Positions 25,909 to 34,199 of a stretch of 64,000 nucleotides of DNA are shown piece after piece; position 1 is the stretch's first letter; each line of letters starts with the position of its first letter. The stretch is from QQWI01 sp964522015. Lineage in GTDB: Bacteria > Bacillota > Clostridia > Peptostreptococcales > Acidaminobacteraceae. A program made the position numbers and the translations under genes. The stretch is taken from contig CAZFST010000013.1 of assembly GCA_964522015.1 (NCBI GenBank), forward strand, positions 39,875 through 103,874. The letters are read 5' to 3'. The notes beneath the pieces are model-generated. The model searched no databases. It had not been told where the DNA came from and worked only from the letters and a program-made list of their open reading frames with translations.

Positions 25909-26817
25909 CTAAAACATGCTTAGGTCGTGTTGTTGGCTGAGTTTTTTTAACATGTTCATTCCTGCAATTGAGTTGCCTTTTTCATCTAGAGAAGGTCCGA
26001 AGGTTGCGATGCCCATTTGACCGGGCACACAAAGCAAGATGCCACCGCCGACCCCAGATTTTGCAGGTAAACCTACTTCAACTGAAAACTGACCAGAGCC
26101 ATCATACATCCCACAGGTTGTCATGATGGCTTTTGCTATCCAAGCGGTCCGTCTTGAGTAAACTTGTTCAACGCCAATGCGACCATTTAAAGCAAGGCTT
26201 AGCCCAATTTGCGCTAAATTGACGCAGGTGACATTTAGAGAACACATTTTAAAATAGGTTTCAAGTACGAGGTCAATATCTGCAGTGATATTGCCCTTTC
26301 CTTTTTGGAAGTAAGCTAGGGCACGGTTGATATCGCCTGTCTCTTGTTCGGAATGATACACTTCTTGATTCAAATCAATGGTGGCATCCTTTGCAAGCTT
26401 TTGTGTAAAATCTAAAAGGTTTTGAAATGCCCTAACCCCTTCATGTTTAACGATTGTGCCAATGGTAGCAATGGCCCCAGCGTTAATGAGGGGGTTTAAT
26501 GGTTTGTGGGACTTGGTTTCTAGTTTGATAATTGAATTAAAGGGGTCGGCTGTTTGTTCCATGCCGATATGGTTAAAGACTTCTTCTTCGCCCAAGGTTT
26601 CGAGGGCGTAGATTAAACTGATGATTTTTGAGACGCTTTGAATGGTGAAGCGCTTTTGGCTGACTCCTGCTGCGCTGGTTTGGTTGTATTTATCAATCAC
26701 AACAATGGCAACATCGGACGGATCTGCCTTTTGTAGTTCTGGTATATATGAGGCCACATGGCCACTTTTGGTGAGGGGAATGGCCTGTTGAACCAGTTGT
26801 TCTAAAAAGTCTTGCAT
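25909..26817 (-). CDS. glsA: Glutaminase
   Basis: A 302-residue serine-dependent glutaminase converting glutamine to glutamate and ammonia. The beta-lactamase-like S-x-x-K motif is S61-V-S-K64 (IQSVSKII), followed by NPLINAGAIAT and GVGGGILLCVPG, all typical of the family. Length is normal for bacterial GlsA. GAGGTGATGC lies upstream of the ATG. It is a single gene convergent with the phosphatase, separated by about 50 bases. Confidence 0.95.
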   Translation of the reverse strand: MQDFLEQLVQQAIPLTKSGHVASYIPELQKADPSDVAIVVIDKYNQTSAAGVSQKRFTIQSVSKIISLIYALETLGEEEVFNHIGMEQTADPFNSIIKLETKSHKPLNPLINAGAIATIGTIVKHEGVRAFQNLLDFTQKLAKDATIDLNQEVYHSEQETGDINRALAYFQKGKGNITADIDLVLETYFKMCSLNVTCVNLAQIGLSLALNGRIGVEQVYSRRTAWIAKAIMTTCGMYDGSGQFSVEVGLPAKSGVGGGILLCVPGQMGIATFGPSLDEKGNSIAGMNMLKKLSQQHDLSMF

Positions 26818-27035
26818 AGCATCACCTCATGATATTTATTGGTTAGGGTATGGTGTATCGCATTCCTATTATACGGTTTTATGGTTAGGTGTCAAGGAGA
26901 AAAGGATTGACAGAAGGTTCGGAATATTTTTTAAGAATTTTTATTTTTAAAGAAGGAAATCGTTCCCCCATATCGAATTAATCATTATGCGGCCGGGATT
27001 GCGGTCGCCCTTGATCGCTCTTAAGGAGGAAATAC

Positions 27036-29117
27036 ATGAAATCTTATCCTGTAGACAAAATTAGGAACATTGCCTTGCTGGGTCACGGCGGGTGTGGAAA
27101 GACAACCCTTGTAGAATCAATTCTTTTCACACTCGGAGAAACTACTAGACTTGGAAAAGTTGAAGACGGTACAACAGTATCAGATTACGACAAAGAAGAA
27201 ATTGCTAGAAAATTTTCAATTGGGGCTGCCATCATTCCAATTGAGTATGACAATCACAAATACAACTTTTTGGACACCCCGGGCTATTTTGATTTTCAAG
27301 GTGAAGTCAACTCTGCTTTAAGAGTTGCTGGTGGCGCGGTTATCGTTATTGATGCAGCTGGCGGTATTGAAGTCGGAACTGAAAAAGCATGGCAAGCTAC
27401 TGAGGACTTAAATATACCAAAAATCATTTTCCTAAACAAAATGGAAAAAGACAATATAGATTTTTCAAAATTAATTGATGAACTCAAGGCAAAATTCGGT
27501 AAAAAAATTGCGCCATTTGAGTTGCCGATGTATAAAGATGATCATCTCAATGGTTATATTAACATTGTTGACCATAAAGCACGTTGCTTTGATACCAAAG
27601 GAACCAAGGATTGTGACATTCCAGCAGAGTACGAGGCATTGATTGCGCCGCTTTATGAACAAATATCAGAAGCGGTTGCAGAAACAGACGAAGCTTTGAT
27701 GGAAAAATTCTTTGAAGGCATTAGATTCACAAAAGAAGAAATTCATGAGGGTCTCAGAAAAGGGGTTATTACAGGAGAAATTGTACCCGTTTTAGTCGGT
27801 TCAGGACTTCAAGGACTTGGCATTAGAGGGCTTCTGGATATGGCTTTTGAATATCTTCCAACACCTCAAGAAATCAATGACGGCGCTTATCACGGTGAGC
27901 ACCCTGATACAAAAGCGGAGGTCATTAGAACAGTAGACGATGGTCAACCTTTCTCAGCAGCTGTCTTTAAGACGATTGTAGACCCCTTTGTAGGCAAAAT
28001 TTCACTGTTCAAAGTTTATTCAGGTACTTTAAGAAAAGATACCGAGGTGCTTAATAGCAGTAAAGATGAAGTTGAAAGGGTTGCGAATCTATTCCTCCTT
28101 CGGGGTAAAAAGCAAATGGAAGTGGATCACATAGGGGCAGGGGATATTGGTGCAGTCTCAAAATTGCAGTATACTGAATCCGGTGATACCCTTTGCGATA
28201 AAGCAAAACCAATTTTATACCATAGTATTGAATTTGCTGAGCCATGCATCTTTATGGCTGTAGAACCAAAGGACAAAAAGGATGAGGATAAAATCGGAAC
28301 GTCCTTACAGCGTCTAATGGAAGAAGATCCATCTCTTAGTGTCTACAGAAATAAAGAGACCCACCAGATGCTCGTAGGCGGTCAAGGTGTGATGCATCTA
28401 CAGGTCACCACGGCAAAACTGAAGAATGTATTTGGTGTTGATGTTCAACTGGTACCTCAAAAGATCGCCTATAGAGAAACCATCAAAGGTACTGCTGATG
28501 TTCAAGGGAAGCATAAGAAACAATCTGGTGGTTCTGGGCAGTATGGCGATGTTCACATTAAGTTTATGCCATCTAAAGAAGAGTTTGAGTTTGCCGAAGA
28601 AATCTTTGGTGGTTCAGTGCCAAGACAATACGTTCCTGCGGTTGAAAAAGGCCTTAGAGAAGCAATTGTTAAAGGGGTTCTTGCTGGTTTCCCAGTGGTT
28701 AATATGAAAGCTGTTTTGTATGATGGTTCTTATCATGATGTTGACTCAAACGAAAACGCCTTTAAAATGGCGGCCAGTATCGCCTTCAAAAAAGGGATGG
28801 AAACTGCTAAACCAGTGCTTTTAGAGCCAGTGATGCACGTTGAAATATCCATTCCAGACGATTATATGGGCGATATTATGGGTGATATGAACAAGCGTCG
28901 TGGTCGAATTTTGGGTATGGAACAAGCATCGCTAGGTTATCAAAAAGTCGTGGCAGAGGCGCCCCAAGCTGAACTATTCACATACGCAACGGATTTAAGA
29001 TCAATGACACAGGCAAGAGGTTCATTCACAATGCGCTTTGATCGCTACGAAGAAGTGCCAACCCATCTATCTCAAAAGATTGTAGAAGAGGCGCGTAAGG
29101 ACCGGGAAGAACATTAA
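27036..29117 (+). CDS. Elongation factor G paralogue (EF-G-like GTPase)
   Basis: A 693-residue translational GTPase. G1 is GHGGCGKTTL rather than the AHIDAGKTT of canonical EF-G; G3 is DTPGYFDF and G4 is NKMEKDN. Domain II, the domain III-V regions (GGSGQYGDVHIKF; GDIMGDMNKRRGRILGM) and full length are present. The altered P-loop identifies the EF-G-like/FusA2 group, whose members vary in translocation activity and GTPase behaviour. No str-operon genes are adjacent, so this is probably not the housekeeping fusA. TAAGGAGG precedes the ATG. Confidence 0.9.
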   Translation: MKSYPVDKIRNIALLGHGGCGKTTLVESILFTLGETTRLGKVEDGTTVSDYDKEEIARKFSIGAAIIPIEYDNHKYNFLDTPGYFDFQGEVNSALRVAGGAVIVIDAAGGIEVGTEKAWQATEDLNIPKIIFLNKMEKDNIDFSKLIDELKAKFGKKIAPFELPMYKDDHLNGYINIVDHKARCFDTKGTKDCDIPAEYEALIAPLYEQISEAVAETDEALMEKFFEGIRFTKEEIHEGLRKGVITGEIVPVLVGSGLQGLGIRGLLDMAFEYLPTPQEINDGAYHGEHPDTKAEVIRTVDDGQPFSAAVFKTIVDPFVGKISLFKVYSGTLRKDTEVLNSSKDEVERVANLFLLRGKKQMEVDHIGAGDIGAVSKLQYTESGDTLCDKAKPILYHSIEFAEPCIFMAVEPKDKKDEDKIGTSLQRLMEEDPSLSVYRNKETHQMLVGGQGVMHLQVTTAKLKNVFGVDVQLVPQKIAYRETIKGTADVQGKHKKQSGGSGQYGDVHIKFMPSKEEFEFAEEIFGGSVPRQYVPAVEKGLREAIVKGVLAGFPVVNMKAVLYDGSYHDVDSNENAFKMAASIAFKKGMETAKPVLLEPVMHVEISIPDDYMGDIMGDMNKRRGRILGMEQASLGYQKVVAEAPQAELFTYATDLRSMTQARGSFTMRFDRYEEVPTHLSQKIVEEARKDREEH

Positions 29118-29130
29118 AAACATAATTAAC

Positions 29131-29160
29131 AAAGCCTCCAAATGGAGGCTTTTGTTTTGT
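29131..29160 (+). terminator. Terminator of the EF-G paralogue
   Basis: AAAGCCTCCA, loop AA, TGGAGGCTTT followed by TGTTTTG: a compact 10-bp stem 13 bases after the stop codon. Confidence 0.88.
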
Positions 29161-29224
29161 TTGGATTTGAGTGGGTATATCAAGTTAGGGCTATGTTGCC
29201 CGTTTGCTATGTGGAGGAGTTGCA

Positions 29225-30571
29225 ATGATTAATGATGACCATTACAAAACACTTGATAGTAGTGAAGATAGCTTTCTAAGTGGTGAAGATAGCTTTCTAA
29301 GTAGTGGATTGGATGCCTCGCAGAAGAAACAGATTGAAGAGACACTGATTTTTTTATCTAAATACGATTACCTTAATTCAGAAGAAAATTTTTTTGAATC
29401 ACTGGCTGAGTTTATTGGAACAAAGCTTGGTGTAGATTATGTCTGTATTGATGAGCTAATCGATCATAACCTGCAAGCCAAAACTCTGGCAATTTATTAC
29501 GAAGGTCACTTTGAAGACAATGTAACCTATACATTACCAGAAACACCCTGTGGTGTTCTTGTGAGTAAAAGAATTTGCAGTTATACAGAGAACGTATGTG
29601 GTCTATTTCCAAACGATGAAGCATTATTGGCACTAAACGCCCAAAGTTATGTGGGCACCACTTTGTTTGGCCGTAGCGGTGAACCGATTGGTTTGATTGC
29701 AACTATTGGCAAAAATCCGCTGAAGGATGTCAGGTGGTCTGAAATGTTATTGGAGATCATTACAGCCCGGGCATCTGGGGAACTTCAACATAAAATTGAT
29801 ATGGCAAAACTTCAACAAGACAAAATAAGCGCTGAATTAGCCAATGCATCAAAAAGTAGGTTCTTGGATAATATGTCCCATGAGATACGCACGCCGATGA
29901 ACGGCATAATGGGCATGATACAATTAGCTTTAATGAGTGAACCAACCGAAGAACAATTATCATATCTTCAGCTGGCAAAATCGTCATCAGATGTTCTGAT
30001 GAAGTTAATCGACGATATTTTAGATTATTCGAAGGTGGAATCTGGATATTTGAGGTTAGAATCAATTGATTTTAGTTTGATAGAAATGGTGAACGATCAA
30101 GTACAACTATTTAAGCCAATGGCTCAGACAAAAGGCTTAGAGCTATCCTCTGAGTTTCAAGGGCATTTGAATGGTGCTTTTGTTGGAGACCCTTTTAGAC
30201 TTAGACAAATATTGTCCAACTTACTTAATAACGCTATTAAGTTTACTCAGGCAGGCAGCGTTATTGTTAAGGTATCTCAACTTGAAGCTCCTCTGGCTGT
30301 TGGAAATCAAGAACCTTTTGTCAATCCCATGACTAAGCTTCAGTTTGATGTGGTTGATACAGGCATAGGCTTGTCTGAGGATAAAATTGCGACGATTTTC
30401 AATCGTTATGAACAAGGCGATAGCAGCATTTCTCGTAAATACGGGGGTTCAGGGCTAGGTCTCGCAATTGCTAAAGAATTGGTGAATTTGATGGGTGGTG
30501 AAATTGAAATTCAAAGCAACTCCGATCAAACTACAATTAGCTTTACATGTGTCCTTCAGTGTATAACGTAA
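29225..30571 (+). CDS. GAF-domain sensor histidine kinase
   Basis: About 449 residues. An N-terminal GAF-like sensor (about 50-185; FFESLAEFIGTKLGVDYVCI) is followed by HisKA with H219 (NMSHEIRTPMNG) and HATPase (NLLNNAIKF, DTGIGL, GGSGLGLAI). No transmembrane segment, so it is a cytoplasmic sensor, and no receiver is fused. The kinase core resembles that of the hybrid kinase at 5675. TTG at 29204 is in frame, but GGAGGAG at 29213-29219 serves the ATG at 29225. No cognate response regulator is adjacent. Confidence 0.9.
   Translation: MINDDHYKTLDSSEDSFLSGEDSFLSSGLDASQKKQIEETLIFLSKYDYLNSEENFFESLAEFIGTKLGVDYVCIDELIDHNLQAKTLAIYYEGHFEDNVTYTLPETPCGVLVSKRICSYTENVCGLFPNDEALLALNAQSYVGTTLFGRSGEPIGLIATIGKNPLKDVRWSEMLLEIITARASGELQHKIDMAKLQQDKISAELANASKSRFLDNMSHEIRTPMNGIMGMIQLALMSEPTEEQLSYLQLAKSSSDVLMKLIDDILDYSKVESGYLRLESIDFSLIEMVNDQVQLFKPMAQTKGLELSSEFQGHLNGAFVGDPFRLRQILSNLLNNAIKFTQAGSVIVKVSQLEAPLAVGNQEPFVNPMTKLQFDVVDTGIGLSEDKIATIFNRYEQGDSSISRKYGGSGLGLAIAKELVNLMGGEIEIQSNSDQTTISFTCVLQCIT
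29262..29303 (+). repeat. 21-bp tandem duplication in the kinase N-terminus
   Basis: Two units (29262-29282 and 29283-29303) differ only at the last base and encode EDSFLSG and EDSFLSS in frame. This is a recent small duplication in a disordered N-terminus. Confidence 0.9.
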
Positions 30572-30703
30572 GGTTATGAATAGATTTCGTGCATCAAAAG
30601 GCCGCTAGATGATCGTATGCTCACTGTCTATTACAGGGGATGCTATTGTTTGGTGGCTATTATTGTTTTTTGAATCCAAAGTATAAGCGCTTTCATCTGA
30701 AAT

Positions 30704-30772
30704 CCCGAATCCATTCGGGTTTATTAAGTTTTCTTAATGGGTTAGAATGAGTTTAGACAAGTAAACGTTGTC
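30704..30772 (+). promoter_or_regulatory. Promoter/operator region of the exported peptide gene
   Basis: An inverted repeat CCCGAAT-CC-ATTCGGG at 30704-30719 precedes a TAGAAT -10 candidate at 30743-30748. A second dyad, GACAA-N7-TTGTC, lies at 30756-30772 just before the ribosome-binding site. The first dyad could also be a weak terminator of the histidine kinase. Regulator-binding roles are inferred from position. Confidence 0.5.
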
Positions 30773-30793
30773 TTTAAAAGGAGGAGGATTTAT

Positions 30794-30928
30794 ATGTTAA
30801 AGAAGGTCACAGCATTGATGGTTTTATGTTTATTGGTCCTGAGTGCCACATTCTCATTTGCAGCACCAGAGGATATGCATGCAAGACCACGATCAATTGA
30901 ACCACTGCCAATTGCGCAACAGTTCTAA
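30794..30928 (+). CDS. Small exported peptide precursor (44 aa), candidate signalling peptide
   Basis: A 44-codon gene with a very strong GGAGGAGG at 30780-30787 and ATG at 30794. Residues 1-23 form a clean Sec signal peptide (MLKKVTALMVLCLLVLSATF then SFA) with A-x-A-like cleavage sites. The remaining roughly 21 residues (start APEDMHARPR, end EPLPIAQQF) would be released. Length and layout resemble Phr/PapR/NprX-type pro-peptides of RRNPP quorum-sensing systems. It lies 36 bases before a secreted subtilase and 2 kb from an HTH-TPR regulator. Alternatives are a protease-associated secreted peptide or a leader peptide. Gene call strong, function inferred. Confidence 0.75.
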   Translation: MLKKVTALMVLCLLVLSATFSFAAPEDMHARPRSIEPLPIAQQF

Positions 30929-30964
30929 CGTAAACCGTTAGCAAACCATTTAGGGGGAGAAAAA

Positions 30965-32854
30965 ATGTTTAAAAAGAGAAAGTTACTAGCATTACTGTTA
31001 TGTGCATTTATGGTAATTTCCACACTTGGAATGCCTGTCAGTGCCCTGTCTGTTCAAAAGACACCATCTAGAAATGCCATTGAAGGAGAAGTTATTGTTT
31101 CGATTGTAGATAAAGGTTCACAATCGGGAATTTCTGCTATGAATCAAACGGTTCAAGCCCATGAAAAAGCATTTTCTGCTTCTGGTTTTATAGTTAAAGA
31201 TTCGTTAGATCAGTCGCTGGCATCAAGTGCTACTAACGGAATTCGCATTAATTCAGCGGTCCAATCAACAGCAATTAGAAATATGGGACATGTCTATCTC
31301 TTGAAATACACAAATGAATACGGATCTTTTGCTCAAGCGTCTAAAGCGCTTCGTGAAGATCTTGCTAATCAAGGTATTCAAGTTAAATATATCGAGCCGA
31401 ACTATCGGGTTTACGCTTTAGGCATTGGTAAAGCCTCGGTGAATGCAAATCAAGCTTGGCACTATAACATGATTAAAGCGCCTGAAGCGTGGACGGTTAC
31501 CCCGGGTTCATCGGCAGTTAAAATAGCAATTTTAGACACCGGAATTGACACAACACACCCTAATTTGCAAAATTACATTAGCACAAGCCTTTCTCGCAAT
31601 TTTACAGGTGGTAGCACAACAGACGTGACAGATAGACAGGGTCATGGAACACACGTGGCTGGTACAATTGCAAGCTATGGTTCTGTTTCTGGTGTTATGC
31701 AAGTAGCAACATTAGTTTCAGTAAAAGTTCTTGGAGATGATGGCTCTGGTTCAACTTACGGTATTGTTGAAGGTATTTTGTATGCTTCACAAATTGGTGC
31801 CGATGCCATCAATATGTCTTTAGGTGGTGGTGGTTTTGACCAAAGTATGGCAGATGCCTGTAAAACTGCTTCGCAAAATGGTACAGTAGTGGTTGCTGCA
31901 ACGGGTAATGATGGTGCATCTACGGTTTCTTACCCAGGAGCCTACCCAAATGTTATTGGTGTTGGTTCAGTGACAAATACACGGGCTCGCTCAAGTTTTT
32001 CTAACTATGGCACAGGTCTTGATGTCATGGCACCAGGAAGCGATATTTACAGCACTAAACCAGGTGGTGGCTTCCAAACAATGTCAGGGACTTCCATGGC
32101 AACACCTCATGTAGCAGGGGTTGTTGGCTTGATTCGCTCTGCTAATAAAAACTTAACATCTGCTCAAGTAGAAGATATCTTAAAACGTACCTGCCAACCA
32201 GCTGGCACTGCATCTCAGTATGGTTCTGGTATTGTGGATGCTTATGCTGCAGTCCTTGCTGCCAACGGCGACACGCCAGTTGAAAAAGCAACTGCAACAA
32301 CCCTCACAACTAATAAAGCAACCTATGCACCAGGTGAGTCAGTGACTGTAACAGCTGTTGTTAAAGATACTAAAGGGGTAGCGCTTAATGGGGCTACAGT
32401 GAAATTGACACAGACTGCACCAAACGGAACAACCACTGTTAATTCTGGCACATCCAATGCAAGTGGTCTTGTTAGTTGGTCCTTAGCAACCACTACAAGC
32501 TCAGCAACTGGTCAATATAGTTTGCGTGCAGATACTTCCCTGACAGGCTACGCTAGTAGTTATGCAAATGGGTCTTATCGACTTGAAAATACTTCGCAAA
32601 ATGTGACGGTGACAGGTTCTGCTTACAGCGATCTTAAAAAATGGATGACTATTAGTAGCGGTTATTATAAGTACAACACAAGCGCAGTGATTTATGTCGT
32701 CTTAAGCGATGGTACATACCATAAACACGGAACCATTTCAGCATCTTCTTGGTATAGCTACCCAAATCTATCTAAGAAGATTACTGGAACAGCTATAGCT
32801 GCAAATGGTCAGCGTATTGCTTATAGTATGACTGTTCGTGTGAGTGCAAATTAA
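30965..32854 (+). CDS. Secreted subtilisin-family (S8) serine protease
   Basis: A 629-residue pre-pro-protein. Signal peptide spans about 1-27 (KRKLLALLLCAFMVISTLG). A pro-domain to about 150 contains VKYIEPNYRVYALG, like the inhibitor I9/fervidolysin type. The catalytic domain carries D191 (ILDTGID), H227 (GHGTHVAG) and S377 (GTSMATPHVAG). A C-terminal Ig-like domain (about 440-550; TTNKATYAPGESVTVTAVV) and a roughly 75-residue tail follow. GGGGGA precedes the ATG. It is likely exported and self-processed. Being adjacent to the exported peptide, it may process that peptide (inference). It ends near the bidirectional terminator at 32931. Confidence 0.95.
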   Translation: MFKKRKLLALLLCAFMVISTLGMPVSALSVQKTPSRNAIEGEVIVSIVDKGSQSGISAMNQTVQAHEKAFSASGFIVKDSLDQSLASSATNGIRINSAVQSTAIRNMGHVYLLKYTNEYGSFAQASKALREDLANQGIQVKYIEPNYRVYALGIGKASVNANQAWHYNMIKAPEAWTVTPGSSAVKIAILDTGIDTTHPNLQNYISTSLSRNFTGGSTTDVTDRQGHGTHVAGTIASYGSVSGVMQVATLVSVKVLGDDGSGSTYGIVEGILYASQIGADAINMSLGGGGFDQSMADACKTASQNGTVVVAATGNDGASTVSYPGAYPNVIGVGSVTNTRARSSFSNYGTGLDVMAPGSDIYSTKPGGGFQTMSGTSMATPHVAGVVGLIRSANKNLTSAQVEDILKRTCQPAGTASQYGSGIVDAYAAVLAANGDTPVEKATATTLTTNKATYAPGESVTVTAVVKDTKGVALNGATVKLTQTAPNGTTTVNSGTSNASGLVSWSLATTTSSATGQYSLRADTSLTGYASSYANGSYRLENTSQNVTVTGSAYSDLKKWMTISSGYYKYNTSAVIYVVLSDGTYHKHGTISASSWYSYPNLSKKITGTAIAANGQRIAYSMTVRVSAN

Positions 32855-32930
32855 TCAGGGTTGAGAGTTCATGGATTCAAAGATTGATTAGAATTCACAA
32901 AAGTGTTTTTGATTAGAATCACAAGTCATT

Positions 32931-32990
32931 AAAAGCCCCACAGAATCATGAAGGCCTTGCGGTCATCGTGATTCTGTGGGGCTTTTTTAT
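32931..32990. terminator. Strong bidirectional terminator between protease and regulator
   Basis: A perfect inverted repeat AAAAGCCCCACAGAATCA (32931-32948) is complemented at 32969-32986, with A-run and T-run flanks. It serves the protease on plus and the HTH-TPR gene on minus. Confidence 0.9.
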
Positions 32991-33050
32991 TGCGATATCG
33001 CGGTGTATAACTGTTCCTACTTGCTACTCCCACGTCCCCGACTGCTCCCA

Positions 33051-33986
33051 TTAGGTTTGGATATTGTAGGTTTCTAGCAGTGTCTGCTTATAGTGCTGCG
33101 CTAAATCATCGAGGCCTTGAATGGAAAGGGTTTGAAAGGCTAACTGAAAGTATTTCATGTAGTCTCTTTCAAGGTGATAGTTGGCAATGGCTTTTCTGTA
33201 GTACAAAAAATAGAGGCCGTACAGCATATCATGCTCGTGACAAAATTGGATGCCCTCGTCAGACAAGGCCCTTGCACGGAGGTGATGGTCCTGTAGATGC
33301 ATATTATAGGATAGATTAATGAGTATTTTTAGGCGCATTTGCTTTTCTGTTTGTCTCGAATAACGGTTGACAGGCATATAATCCCGCAGAAACCAAAGCA
33401 AGATGGAACTTTCATTTAGGGATTTGGTTTCTGCCATAGTGACCGCTAAAACCAGTAAAACTTTATATTCAAAATGTGTGAAATAATTAGACGTCAAATT
33501 ATCTAAAGTAAAATTGGGATGGCGCACAAAAATTAGTTCATAAAGTCTTGAGATTGCTTCCTCTTTACCAGTTTGAGTATCTTGATAACTGAGTCGCAGT
33601 GCTTCTAAAAAAGCAGTAAATTGAAGGACTTCCGTAGGTTCGACCCGCTGATTTTCGTTTTCAGAGAAAGTTGACATTTGTAAATGAAGGGTGTTCAATG
33701 TTTCTAAATCGCCTTTGATAATGACATAATCCAAATCATCATAGAGGGTCATCAGGATATTTGAAGCTTTGCAGGTATCTAAAATTTGGAGGAGGTTATT
33801 TTTGTAGAAATGTGATAGGACTTCCAGTGTCTCAAATTTTGGTATGACAGAACCGTGTTCAATGCGTCTTAAGGTGTCGCAATTAATCCCGGTTTTTTCG
33901 CTGACCTCTTGTTGAGAAAGGCGAAATGATTTTCTAATGTCTCTAATGCGTAAACCAAAGGTGATACTGTCATAGCTTACAAACAT
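33051..33986 (-). CDS. HTH-TPR transcriptional regulator, RRNPP-like
   Basis: A 311-residue protein. An N-terminal XRE helix-turn-helix (about 10-65; LRIRDIRKSFRLSQQEVSEK) is followed by about 240 helical residues in TPR-like pairs ending in ALSDEGIQFCHEHDMLYG and IANYHLERDYMKYFQLAFQT. This is the architecture of Rgg/PlcR/NprR receptors that bind re-imported peptides. AGGAGG just upstream fixes the ATG at 33986; the longer frame to 34037 lacks such a site. It converges with the protease gene and shares its terminator. RRNPP assignment rests on architecture and neighbourhood; peptide binding is not proven. Confidence 0.82.
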   Translation of the reverse strand: MFVSYDSITFGLRIRDIRKSFRLSQQEVSEKTGINCDTLRRIEHGSVIPKFETLEVLSHFYKNNLLQILDTCKASNILMTLYDDLDYVIIKGDLETLNTLHLQMSTFSENENQRVEPTEVLQFTAFLEALRLSYQDTQTGKEEAISRLYELIFVRHPNFTLDNLTSNYFTHFEYKVLLVLAVTMAETKSLNESSILLWFLRDYMPVNRYSRQTEKQMRLKILINLSYNMHLQDHHLRARALSDEGIQFCHEHDMLYGLYFLYYRKAIANYHLERDYMKYFQLAFQTLSIQGLDDLAQHYKQTLLETYNIQT

Positions 33987-34154
33987 AACTGGCCTCCTTG
34001 ATTTGACGTACTGAAGATCGATAGACCATCGTTGCACTCAAAGGGATACAATTCAATTGTAACATAAAGGAAGTCGTCTGTGGTGGTTTTTGAACTGGCA
34101 TTTCGCGATTAATTTGAATAGTTTACTTTTACTTAAGTTTCAAGTAGTTGTTCG

Positions 34155-34163
34155 TGCTATACT
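34155..34163 (+). promoter_or_regulatory. Extended -10 promoter of the BMP-fusion gene
   Basis: TGCTATACT ends 36 bases before the ATG. The -35 region (AAGTTT) is weak, as for pfp, which has the same extended -10. Confidence 0.5.
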
Positions 34164-34199
34164 GAATCTGACAGTGTGCAATCAATTAGGAGGTGGCAG

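Noticed and set aside
26907..26937. TTGACA box upstream of the EF-G paralogue, considered as a promoter
   Set aside because: No acceptable -10 lies 16-18 bp downstream, so the element alone is not enough.
26990..27009. A small GC-rich hairpin in front of the EF-G paralogue, considered as a riboswitch or attenuator
   Set aside because: It is a single 6-bp stem with a wobble and no terminator or recognisable class.
30704..30725. The CCCGAAT dyad considered as the intrinsic terminator of the GAF kinase
   Set aside because: The loop is only 2 bases and the T-run is interrupted (TTTATTAAG); it lies 130 bases after the stop, so an operator role is at least as likely.
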